Source: Deltaproteobacteria bacterium
GTDB taxonomy: Bacteria; Myxococcota; XYA12-FULL-58-9; JAUUZB01
Length of the DNA: 5,272 nt
Direction of reading: 5' to 3'
NCBI GenBank assembly: GCA_030590185.1
Contig: JAUUZB010000396.1
Coordinates: 1 to 5,272 of the forward strand
Of the stretch, positions 1-5,272 are shown piece after piece. Under the pieces are notes generated by a model. That model ran no database searches. It worked only from the letters and a program-made list of their open reading frames with translations, and had not been told where the DNA came from. The position numbers and the translations under genes were made by a program. Every line of letters begins with the position of its first letter. The stretch's first letter is position 1.

Positions 1-1
1 C

Positions 2-1642
2 ATCGACGCATCAGCGGCCGGGTTGGTCAAACAGCTAGCGGAGCTCGATTCGGGGCCGGAGTCCAAACCGAAATCCAAATCCAAGGCCAAGTCGAAATCC
101 AAGTCCGGCGCCCAGCTGTCAAAGCCCGCGCCCCGTGGCGGGGGGGCCGTCGAGGAGGTCCCCAAGGACTTCCCTGCCGCCGAGTTCGCCTCAACGGGCT
201 CGGACGATGATGATGACGACGATGAAGACGCGGATGACACCTTCGTCCCGGCCTACTCTCTGATCCGGCGGCTGTTGGACGAAGATGACGTGGTGGCCGA
301 GGGCGCGCCGGCCAAGGTGGTGGAGGTGATCGCCAGCCGCGGTGAGCGCGTCATCGACGTCAGCCTGCTGCGCGCGGGCGATACCTATTGGGTAGGTCCC
401 AAGCTCGGCATCAGGCGACGGCGCAAGTCCAAGGACCTGCGGCCCCGGGTTCGCATGCTCAAGGTCGGCCGCGGGGCCACCTGCGAGGTGCAATTCCGTA
501 AGGGGGCCAAGGGCGTGCTGCAGCGCGGGCCCGAGACCCTCGCGCTCAAGGGCGCCGAGCGCAAGAACCGCCGTGGAATCCTGGTGGCCACGCTCAAGAG
601 CGGCGAGCTTCTCGACCTCGATGATTCGCCCTACAGCTACCACGTTCGTTACGTGACCCCGCCGGCCAAGCTCACGTCGGCGGAGCAATTCGCCCACGTT
701 AGCCCGAAGCTGCGCCCCTTCGCTCGCGTCCTGGCGCCCCTCAAGCCGAGCCCCCTCGGCGCCCGGGCCATCGGTGGGTCCCTGGGGTTCCATCTGGTGG
801 TCTTCATCGCGCTCGCCGTCTTCACCGCCGGCTCCGCGGAGACCGCCGTTTCCACGGGCGAGTTCATCGAGGTCGCCGTCAGCGTGGAGGACATGCAGCT
901 CGAGGAGCCGGAGCCGGACAAGCCGGAGCCGGAGAAGGCCAAGGTCAAGCAAGAGGCCAAGCCGAACATGGAGGCCGCTCCGACCAAGAAGCGCGCTCGG
1001 GCCGGTGGCACCTCCGGCGCTTCGGCGGGCGTGCTCGGTCTGTTGAGCAAGCGTGGCAGCTCTGCCGCACCCGGGCCCGCGGCCGCGGTGGCGGCGGTGT
1101 CGAATCTCTCGGCGGCACGGGTGCCCGGGGCCAAGGGCGGCTTTCGGGTCTCGAGTCTGATGGGCCGCATGCCGACCTCGCGCATCTCCGTGGGCGGCGG
1201 TGGCGGCGGTCCGGTGACCAAGGGCGCCTTGGCCCTGTTGCGTGGCGGCTCCGGCGGCGCCGGTCGACTCGCCGGCGGCAAGGGTACGCGCAAGGTCGGC
1301 GGCATGGTCACCAAGGTACCCAAGGCGATGCGGGCCGCGGGCCAGGGCAGCCTCGACCGCGACGAGATCCAAAAAGTGATCAACAAGGGGATCAGCCAGA
1401 TCCAACGTTGCTACGAGCGGGAGCTGCTGCGCTCCCCGGGCCTGTCCGGCAAGGTGCAGGTGGAGTGGACCATCTCGACCAGCGGCTCGGTGCGCACGGT
1501 GCGTCAGGCCTTTTCGAGCCTGAGCTCCTCCTCGGCGGTCAGCTGCATCATGGGCAAGATCAAGGGTTGGCGTTTCCCGAAGCCCCGCGGCGGCGAGGTG
1601 GTGGTCAACTATCCGTTCATCTTCAAGGCGGTCGGCTACTAG
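2..1642 (+). CDS. TonB-like envelope protein with AgmX/PglI-type C-terminal domain (5' partial)
   Basis: The frame is open to the left edge, and the first possible start (TTG at 23) has no ribosome binding site, so the true start probably lies outside. Residues are counted from that TTG. Seen: a Lys/Ser tract (15-28), an acidic Asp run (61-72), a predicted cytoplasmic domain (about 95-210, VVEVIASRGERVIDVSLL...YHVRYVTPP), one hydrophobic segment (about 250-270, GSLGFHLVVFIALAVFTAG), a Glu/Pro/Lys stretch (293-310), a long Gly/Ala/Ser-rich linker with a Gly6 run (391-396), and a TonB-C-like end domain (about 444-537) with Cys463 in QRCYERELL, Cys508 in VSCIMG and the closing GWRFPKPRGG...VNYPF. 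That end domain is the AgmX/PglI C-terminal type. Known: myxobacterial relatives (AgmX/GltJ, GltG) span the inner membrane, reach into the periplasm and work with ExbB/ExbD-like motors in gliding. Inferred: the same topology, N-terminus in the cytoplasm. A motility role is not shown, as no motor genes are nearby. Domain call strong, exact role unknown. Confidence 0.88.
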   Translation: MDASAAGLVKQLAELDSGPESKPKSKSKAKSKSKSGAQLSKPAPRGGGAVEEVPKDFPAAEFASTGSDDDDDDDEDADDTFVPAYSLIRRLLDEDDVVAEGAPAKVVEVIASRGERVIDVSLLRAGDTYWVGPKLGIRRRRKSKDLRPRVRMLKVGRGATCEVQFRKGAKGVLQRGPETLALKGAERKNRRGILVATLKSGELLDLDDSPYSYHVRYVTPPAKLTSAEQFAHVSPKLRPFARVLAPLKPSPLGARAIGGSLGFHLVVFIALAVFTAGSAETAVSTGEFIEVAVSVEDMQLEEPEPDKPEPEKAKVKQEAKPNMEAAPTKKRARAGGTSGASAGVLGLLSKRGSSAAPGPAAAVAAVSNLSAARVPGAKGGFRVSSLMGRMPTSRISVGGGGGGPVTKGALALLRGGSGGAGRLAGGKGTRKVGGMVTKVPKAMRAAGQGSLDRDEIQKVINKGISQIQRCYERELLRSPGLSGKVQVEWTISTSGSVRTVRQAFSSLSSSSAVSCIMGKIKGWRFPKPRGGEVVVNYPFIFKAVGY

Positions 1643-1840
1643 CCCACTCGAATCGTGCCCTCCAGAGAGAGCACCGCCTCCCCGCTGATCTTTACCCGCT
1701 CACCCAGCAGCTCGCAGCTCAGCGGCGATGCGCTGCAGGGTTTCGTCCGGGAGCCACGCCTCGAGCGGGCAGACCGCCGCTGGGTTGCCGCCGAACAGGG
1801 CGTTGGTGAAGGCGTCGACTTGGTAGATCGGGATCTGCAT
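1639..1840 (-). pseudogene. PhzF-family isomerase/epimerase remnant with internal deletion and frameshift
   Basis: An ATG at 1840-1838, with GGAGG six bases upstream, opens a 46-residue frame beginning MQIPIYQVDAFTNALFGGNP and running through AAVCPLEAWLPDETLQRIAAE to a TGA at 1702-1700. This is the N-terminal signature of PhzF-like proteins (VDAFT..-F-GNPA-V). Immediately after, in another frame, comes CELLGERVKISGEAVLSLEG and TIRVG, then TAG TAG (1641-1636); this matches the C-terminal strand of the same family (GEAVL..EG). Family members are about 260-300 residues, so I estimate some 190-230 codons are missing, including the conserved catalytic Glu that normally follows the N-terminal segment and the second half of the two-lobed fold. 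Intact ends with a lost middle point to internal deletion, not to truncation by a neighbour. A 46-residue peptide could still be made but should not be an enzyme. An assembly collapse is the alternative. Confidence 0.85.
1707..1720 (-). repeat. 7-bp tandem repeat (GAGCTGC x2) at the PhzF deletion junction
   Basis: Read on the minus strand, GAGCTGC occurs twice in a row exactly where N-terminal PhzF homology stops and C-terminal homology starts. Removing one 7-bp unit would join both parts in a single frame (…RIAAELLGERVKISGEAV…). The repeat therefore either caused the frameshift or marks the point where two similar GAGCTGC sites of the original gene were joined. Confidence 0.7.
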
Positions 1841-1846
1841 GGGGGG

Positions 1847-1851
1847 CCTCC
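1847..1851 (-). promoter_or_regulatory. Ribosome binding site of the PhzF remnant
   Basis: GGAGG on the minus strand, followed by six C residues and then ATG at 1840. It fixes the start of the remnant and shows that its translation signals survived the loss of the coding middle. Confidence 0.75.
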
Positions 1852-1904
1852 ACAAGGGTGATGGCTGAGGCGTGGCGTTGGATCAACCGTCCCGGCGGGC
1901 GCCT

Positions 1905-1925
1905 GGGTTTGGGTTTGGGTTGGGG
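1905..1925 (+). other. G-quadruplex-type motif in the divergent intergenic region
   Basis: Four G-runs (GGG, GGG, GGG, GGGG) are separated by TTT, TTT and TT on the plus strand, with another TTT and a fifth run (GGGG at 1932-1935) just downstream. This fits the classical four-run quadruplex pattern with very short loops. It lies in the 222-bp space between the PhzF remnant and the DUF4388 gene, about 65 bases upstream of the remnant's start codon and about 140 upstream of the DUF4388 start. Folding in the cell and any regulatory effect are inference. I saw no convincing sigma-70 or sigma-54 promoter in the rest of this region. Confidence 0.6.
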
Positions 1926-2050
1926 TTTGTCGGGGCCTGATCACGGGCGCCGGCCGGCGGTCGCCAGGTGCGATCGCGCCCTACATCGTCGCCATTTCCC
2001 AAAAACTGGCGGCCGTGCCCAGGGCATGATCCATTGGGGGTACAGCTCAC

Positions 2051-2055
2051 GGAGG
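2051..2055 (+). promoter_or_regulatory. Ribosome binding site of the DUF4388 gene
   Basis: GGAGG lies seven bases before the ATG at 2063. It decides this start over the in-frame ATG ten codons later (codon 11, just before GDLES), which has no such site. Confidence 0.8.
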
Positions 2056-2062
2056 CTCGACT

Positions 2063-2413
2063 ATGATCAAATCGGCTAGCTCATATTGCGACATGGAAGG
2101 CGACCTGGAGAGTTGGCCCCTCGTGGACCTGTGGCTCTGGCTCAGCCGCGCCGGACGGTCCGCTGGAATCCGGGTGGAGTCGGCGGGCGCCAACGGTTGG
2201 ATCTTCATGCGTCGCGGTCAGATCGCCTCATGTGACGCCCGCGGGCGGCTCGGCGCGCCTGCTCTCGGTACGCTTTTGCAACAGCGCCAGGGGACCTTTC
2301 GGGTCAGCTCGCAACTCGCCAAGCTCGGCCGGCCCAACATCTTCGAGACCACCGAGAAGCTCCTCCTCGAGCTGAGCATCGCCCGGGACGAGCGGGTGCG
2401 GATGGTGGCCTGA
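2063..2413 (+). CDS. Small DUF4388 (PATAN-like) domain protein
   Basis: A 116-residue protein, essentially one domain. The family pattern is visible: MEGDLESWPLVDLWLWLSRA (11-30), corresponding to the usual GDLxxFxLxDLLQLL opening; GIRVES (35-40) followed by GWIFMRRGQIASCDA (45-59), the paired strands normally read as 'G-x-I-x-F-x-x-G-x-I-x-x-A'; a helix with ALGTLLQQRQGTFRV (67-81); and the C-terminal ETTEKLLLELSIARDE helix (95-110). No signal peptide or membrane segment, so cytoplasmic. Known: DUF4388 domains are frequent in deltaproteobacteria and cyanobacteria, often attached to response regulators or other signalling modules; their biochemical function is not settled. Here the domain stands alone, so a partner protein is likely. 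The cutA gene follows after 27 bases on the same strand, suggesting co-transcription. Domain assignment is good; the job in the cell is unknown. Confidence 0.85.
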   Translation: MIKSASSYCDMEGDLESWPLVDLWLWLSRAGRSAGIRVESAGANGWIFMRRGQIASCDARGRLGAPALGTLLQQRQGTFRVSSQLAKLGRPNIFETTEKLLLELSIARDERVRMVA

Positions 2414-2425
2414 GTCGACGATCCC

Positions 2426-2433
2426 GAGGAGGG
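2426..2433 (+). promoter_or_regulatory. Ribosome binding site of cutA
   Basis: GAGGAGGG ends seven bases before the ATG at 2441, in the 27-base gap after the DUF4388 stop. It is a near-optimal site and supports independent translation of cutA from a shared transcript. Confidence 0.8.
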
Positions 2434-2440
2434 TGCGAAG

Positions 2441-2761
2441 ATGAGCGACGCTAGCTGGATCTACATCACGACCTCGTCGCCGGAGGAGGCCGAGGCCATC
2501 GGCTCGGCCATGGTCGAGGCGCGGCTGGCCGCCTGCGCGAACATCCTGCCCGGCATCACCTCGATGTACTGGTGGGAGGGCAAGGTGCAGCGCGACGTCG
2601 AGACCGCGATGATCCTCAAGACGCGCACGGCGTTGGTGGAGCGGCTGATCGATGAGGTTAAGAAATTGCATAGTTACGACTGTCCGTGTGTGATCGCGTT
2701 GCCGATTCAGGCTGGGAATCCGGCGTTCCTCGAGTGGATTGAGAAGGAGACTCGGGGTTGA
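2441..2761 (+). CDS. cutA: Divalent-cation tolerance protein CutA
   Basis: A 106-residue protein of normal CutA1 length and a complete ferredoxin-like fold pattern. Family landmarks in order: a first strand WIYITTSSPEEAEAI (6-20); RLAACANILPGITSMYWWEG (28-47), the hallmark segment with Cys32 and Trp44-Trp45; the ILKT strand and helix (58-75); HSYDCPCVIALPI (77-89), equivalent to the usual HPYE-x-PEIIALPI; and the end segment GNPAFLEWI (92-100). Known: CutA1 proteins form very stable trimers and bind divalent metals; the name comes from E. coli copper-tolerance mutants, but the physiological role is still debated. The usual Glu in the HPYE-x-PE motif is Cys83 here, and Cys81 lies next to it; I believe this is a natural variant, not damage. 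The last 36 codons use far more A/T-ending codons than the first 70. The preceding DUF4388 gene is probably in the same operon. Confidence 0.95.
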   Translation: MSDASWIYITTSSPEEAEAIGSAMVEARLAACANILPGITSMYWWEGKVQRDVETAMILKTRTALVERLIDEVKKLHSYDCPCVIALPIQAGNPAFLEWIEKETRG

Positions 2762-2830
2762 GTGCGCCCTGACGTTTCTTTGGTGTCTTTTTTTGGGAGC
2801 CTACGCGAGCCGCTCACGTCTCGCTCCGGT

Positions 2831-2863
2831 GCATATATAGTAGTGTCAGGCACTACTATATGC
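2831..2863. repeat. AT-rich inverted repeat between convergent genes (REP-like or bidirectional terminator)
   Basis: The arms ATATAGTAGTG (2835-2845) and CACTACTATAT (2851-2861) are perfect 11-bp complements around a 5-base loop TCAGG. Allowing a 2-base bulge, the flanking GC at 2831-2832 also pairs with GC at 2862-2863. It sits between the ends of cutA (plus) and the glycyl radical enzyme (minus), where a bidirectional terminator would be expected. There is no T-tract on either side of the stem, so a standard intrinsic terminator is not supported. The centre GTGTCAGGCAC resembles the imperfect palindromes of REP-type repeats associated with Y1 (RAYT) transposases; this is from memory and was not searched. 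Confidence 0.6.
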
Positions 2864-2895
2864 CACTTCCCGGGGTGGCCACGGAGGCGGTGTCG

Positions 2896-5272
2896 TCAAC
2901 CGGCGCTCTCGTACACCGTCCGTTCGATGATCTCCTGCTGCATGGCCGGGCTGAGATCGTCGAAGTAGGCTGAGTAGCCGGAGACTCGCACCAACAGGCC
3001 CGGGTGGGCGCCGGGGTTGTCTTTGGCGGCGATCAGGATCTTGGTGTCTAACACGTTGATCTGCATCTGCATGCAGCCGCTGGCGAGGCCGCCGTCGATC
3101 AGGGCTCGAAGAGTGGCGCGGCCGCGGTCCCCTGCGACTAGCCATGGGGCGAGCTCGAGATTGAAGTTCACCCCGTTGGGCGCGCGGTCTAGGGGCAGGC
3201 TCGCTGCGGATCGCAGGGCCGCGGTTGGGCCACGCCGTTGCACACCGCTGCTCGGGGAGATCCCGGATGAAAACGGCTCGCCGGCCCGGCGGCCGCTGGG
3301 CAGGGCGCCGACGAGCTCGCCAAAGGCCTGGTGGGCGGTGACCGAGTAGAACCCAGCCACGTAGGCGCCGCCCCGGGTGTTGTTGCGGCCGGCGCGGGCG
3401 TCGGCGAACAACTCCATCACCCGGGCGCAATCCCCGTCGGGCCGCGGGTCGTCGTTGCCGTACTTGGGGGCGTTGCGCAGGCGGTGGCGCAGTGTTTCGT
3501 GGCCGGCGAAATTCCGGCGGCAGGCAGCGATCAGCTCGGCCAGGGAGACGCGACCCTGCTCGAACACGACGGCCCGGATCGCCGCGAGGCTGTCGCCGAC
3601 CTCAACGACGCCGACCCCTTGAATGCCGCTGCCGTTGTAGAGGGCGCCGCCCCCGGTGGCGTCCGTGGCGTTGCGCAGGCAACCGTCGATGAGCAGTGAG
3701 GTCAGGGGCGTGGGGTGGAAGCGGGCGTTGGCGAGCTCCACCGCGGCGAGATCGCGGAGCATCCGGTCGAGGCCGTGGCGAACCTGGGCGGTGAGCAGCT
3801 CGATGAGCGCCTCTAGGCCCGTGCACGCCCCGGCCGGCGCAGTGGCGGCGCCGATGCGATCCTCACGGCCAAAGCGCCGCCCCTGGTTGAGGGCCAGCTC
3901 GAGACAGAGCGGCAGGTTGAACAGCCCGGCGTCGGTGGAGAAGAAACTCCGCCCCGCTGACACCGGCTCCACGCAGCCGACCGTGGCGTAGTCGCGGGCG
4001 TGGGCCTCGGACACCCCGCGGGCGCGCAGGATGGGCACGATCACCTCGTCGTTGTAGAGCGCTGGTGAGACCGCACCGTCCGCGAGGGCCCGGCTGATCC
4101 GATCGCGTAGCGGCGCAGGGCTGCCCCGGTGCAGGCGTGCGTGGTAATTCGGCTGGCGGGTGCGCAGCTGGTCCATCAATTCGATGAACAGATGGGTCAG
4201 CGGATTGGTCGCGTCCCGGCCGACCTCATCGGTGCCGCCCACCACCACCACCTGACCGTTGAACAGGCCCCCGTGGAAGCGGGTGACCAGCTTGGAGAAC
4301 AGCGGCACGATCTCGCACAGCTTGACCGCGTAACAACCGAGCAGCTCGAGAGCGCCGGCCGGATCGAGCCTCCCGGCTTCGATGTCCCGTTGGTAGGTGG
4401 GCAAGAGGATCTGGTCGAGGCGGCCCGGGCTCACCGAGTTGTCGAGGGATTCTAGGTTGAGAGCCACCTGTGCGAAAACGAGACACTGGAGGGCTTCCTG
4501 AAAGGTGCGCGCCGGTTGGCGAGGCACGCGCTCGCAGGCCGCGGCGATTCCCTCTAGATCCGCACGGCGTTTCGCGTCGGGCTCGGCGGCGGCAAGCTCT
4601 GCGGCCCGTTTGCGATAGCGCTCGGCAAAGGCGTCCAGGCCATCGCAGACCGTGATCAGGGCGCGCAGGAAGTCGGCGCGTGGGTCGGTCTTGGGATCCC
4701 CGGATGGGCGTTCGCTCAGCCGTGCTTCGGCCTCGGCACGAAAACCCTCGGTGCCGCGGGCCAGCAGCCCGGCGAAGTCCGGGACGAAATGGGAGATGCC
4801 CCCGGTCTCGTTGATCAGGTGGAGGGTCGGGTCGAGCTGGTCCCGGATGAAGCCCAGGGCCTCGCGTCGTGTTCCGATCTTCGTGGCCAAGAAGCGCGGC
4901 AGCCAAAAGGGCAACACCTCAGCCACCAGGCGCAGGGCGTCGAGCTTGCCAACTCTAAAGGGGTTGGTGGCGCGATCGTCAAAACGGAACAGATCGATCA
5001 GCATGGCCACGCCGTGCAACTCGGGGAAGAGCCCGCCACCCACCCGGTGGGAGGTGAAGTTGCCGACTAGCAGCTCGCCGGGGAAGATTCGGACCTGCTT
5101 GTGCTCGAGGATGTGCGCCAGGGCCTCGGCCTTTTGCCTGACCATCGGCTTCGTGCGGTTGGCGCGGCGGCGGAAGTAGCGGGTGACCAACAGGGCGCGC
5201 TCAGCGCACAGGGTCGGCTCACTGGTGAGCAGCGTTTGGTGGAGCGCTCGTACCCGGTCGCTGAGGATCGGA
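2896..5272 (-). CDS. Glycyl radical enzyme (pyruvate formate-lyase-like superfamily), 5' partial
   Basis: The frame is open to the right edge. The first residues (PILSDRVRALHQTLL...ERALLVTRYF) already match the usual start of this superfamily, so only about 5-20 residues are missing; the TTG at 5190 is internal. Counted from the first full codon (5271-5269), 791 residues are present. The PFL-like barrel carries GELLVGNFTSHRVGGGLFPE, then NETGGISHFVPDFAGLL, then the active-site loop GCVEP with Cys433 (codon 3975-3973) and Glu435. The C-terminal domain has LVRVSGYSAYFDDLS with the radical Gly765 (codon 2979-2977) and the closing QQEIIERT. Known: an activase makes the Gly radical, which passes to the Cys thiyl and then to the substrate. 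GCVEP is typical of lyases, dehydratases and decarboxylases (choline, glycerol/diol, arylacetate types) and unlike the Cys-Cys of true pyruvate formate-lyase, so that activity is unlikely. The substrate cannot be assigned. No activase lies in the 134 bases downstream. Cytoplasmic, oxygen-sensitive. Confidence 0.93.
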   Translation of the reverse strand, partial: PILSDRVRALHQTLLTSEPTLCAERALLVTRYFRRRANRTKPMVRQKAEALAHILEHKQVRIFPGELLVGNFTSHRVGGGLFPELHGVAMLIDLFRFDDRATNPFRVGKLDALRLVAEVLPFWLPRFLATKIGTRREALGFIRDQLDPTLHLINETGGISHFVPDFAGLLARGTEGFRAEAEARLSERPSGDPKTDPRADFLRALITVCDGLDAFAERYRKRAAELAAAEPDAKRRADLEGIAAACERVPRQPARTFQEALQCLVFAQVALNLESLDNSVSPGRLDQILLPTYQRDIEAGRLDPAGALELLGCYAVKLCEIVPLFSKLVTRFHGGLFNGQVVVVGGTDEVGRDATNPLTHLFIELMDQLRTRQPNYHARLHRGSPAPLRDRISRALADGAVSPALYNDEVIVPILRARGVSEAHARDYATVGCVEPVSAGRSFFSTDAGLFNLPLCLELALNQGRRFGREDRIGAATAPAGACTGLEALIELLTAQVRHGLDRMLRDLAAVELANARFHPTPLTSLLIDGCLRNATDATGGGALYNGSGIQGVGVVEVGDSLAAIRAVVFEQGRVSLAELIAACRRNFAGHETLRHRLRNAPKYGNDDPRPDGDCARVMELFADARAGRNNTRGGAYVAGFYSVTAHQAFGELVGALPSGRRAGEPFSSGISPSSGVQRRGPTAALRSAASLPLDRAPNGVNFNLELAPWLVAGDRGRATLRALIDGGLASGCMQMQINVLDTKILIAAKDNPGAHPGLLVRVSGYSAYFDDLSPAMQQEIIERTVYESAG

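Noticed and set aside
23..25. TTG as the true start of the TonB-like gene
   Set aside because: No ribosome binding site upstream, and the frame stays open to the window edge, so an external start is more likely.
649..1386. A second minus-strand frame of 245 codons in the same region
   Set aside because: Pro/Ala/Arg-rich antisense product with no family resemblance; the plus-strand frame explains the codon periodicity.
191..1405. A 404-codon minus-strand frame opposite the TonB-like gene
   Set aside because: It is the antisense shadow of a well-supported gene in GC-rich DNA. The translation is His/Arg/Leu/Gly-rich with no recognisable domain and has no clear ribosome binding site.
1863..1896. 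Possible minus-strand promoter for the PhzF remnant (TTGATC, 17 bases, CATCAC)
   Set aside because: The -10 matches only three of six consensus bases, which is expected by chance in this much sequence.
1858..2079. A 73-codon plus-strand frame in the intergenic region
   Set aside because: It is made by translating the G-run cluster (LGLGLGWGL), has no family resemblance, and overlaps the well-supported DUF4388 start.
2788..2794. T7 run as an intrinsic terminator for cutA
   Set aside because: No stable GC-rich stem precedes it; only a 3-bp GAC/GTC pairing was found.
2762..2968. A GTG-started frame directly after the cutA stop
   Set aside because: Low-quality translation crossing the inverted repeat and running into the antisense of the glycyl radical enzyme; no ribosome binding site.
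3331..3699. Plus-strand frame of 122 codons (Val/Ala/Gly-rich)
   Set aside because: Antisense shadow of the glycyl radical enzyme, which carries the conserved residues in its own frame.
5188..5190. TTG as the true start of the glycyl radical enzyme
   Set aside because: The 27 codons upstream in frame continue the normal N-terminal pattern of the superfamily (SDRVRALHQTLL...CAERALL), and there is no ribosome binding site at the TTG.

Overview
The window looks like chromosomal DNA of a high-GC deltaproteobacterium-type organism, most likely a member of Myxococcota. The evidence is a TonB-like protein with an AgmX/PglI-type C-terminal domain (a family expanded in myxobacteria), a stand-alone DUF4388 protein (common in the same group), and strong G/C preference at third codon positions. 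A glycyl radical enzyme on the right points to an organism that can live without oxygen, since these enzymes are destroyed by O2. The assignment rests on gene content only.

Layout, left to right. (1) 2-1642, plus strand: a membrane-anchored TonB-like protein, cut at its 5' end by the window edge. (2) 1639-1840, minus strand, convergent with it and sharing its stop-codon tetranucleotide: the remnant of a PhzF-family isomerase/epimerase gene. The first ~45 codons and the last ~24 are recognisable, but the whole middle is missing and the two ends are in different frames. (3) 1841-2062: a shared 5' intergenic region with a four-run G-quadruplex-type motif and no convincing promoter. (4) 2063-2413 and 2441-2761, plus strand: a DUF4388 protein and the divalent-cation-tolerance protein CutA, 27 bases apart, each with a good ribosome binding site, probably one transcript. 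(5) 2762-2895: a short, less GC-rich convergent intergenic region with an AT-rich 11-bp inverted repeat. (6) 2896-5272, minus strand: an almost complete glycyl radical enzyme with active-site Cys and glycyl-radical Gly motifs, whose first few codons lie beyond the right edge.

The genes do not form one pathway. The TonB-like protein probably belongs to an envelope energy-transduction or motility-like complex whose motor genes are not here. DUF4388 and CutA are small accessory proteins. The glycyl radical enzyme needs a radical-SAM activase that is not in the window. I found no tRNA, rRNA, CRISPR array, intact insertion sequence or clear new multi-gene system. The most notable points are the collapsed PhzF gene, a sharp codon-use break inside cutA leading into the inverted repeat, the G-run cluster, and the unassigned glycyl radical enzyme.
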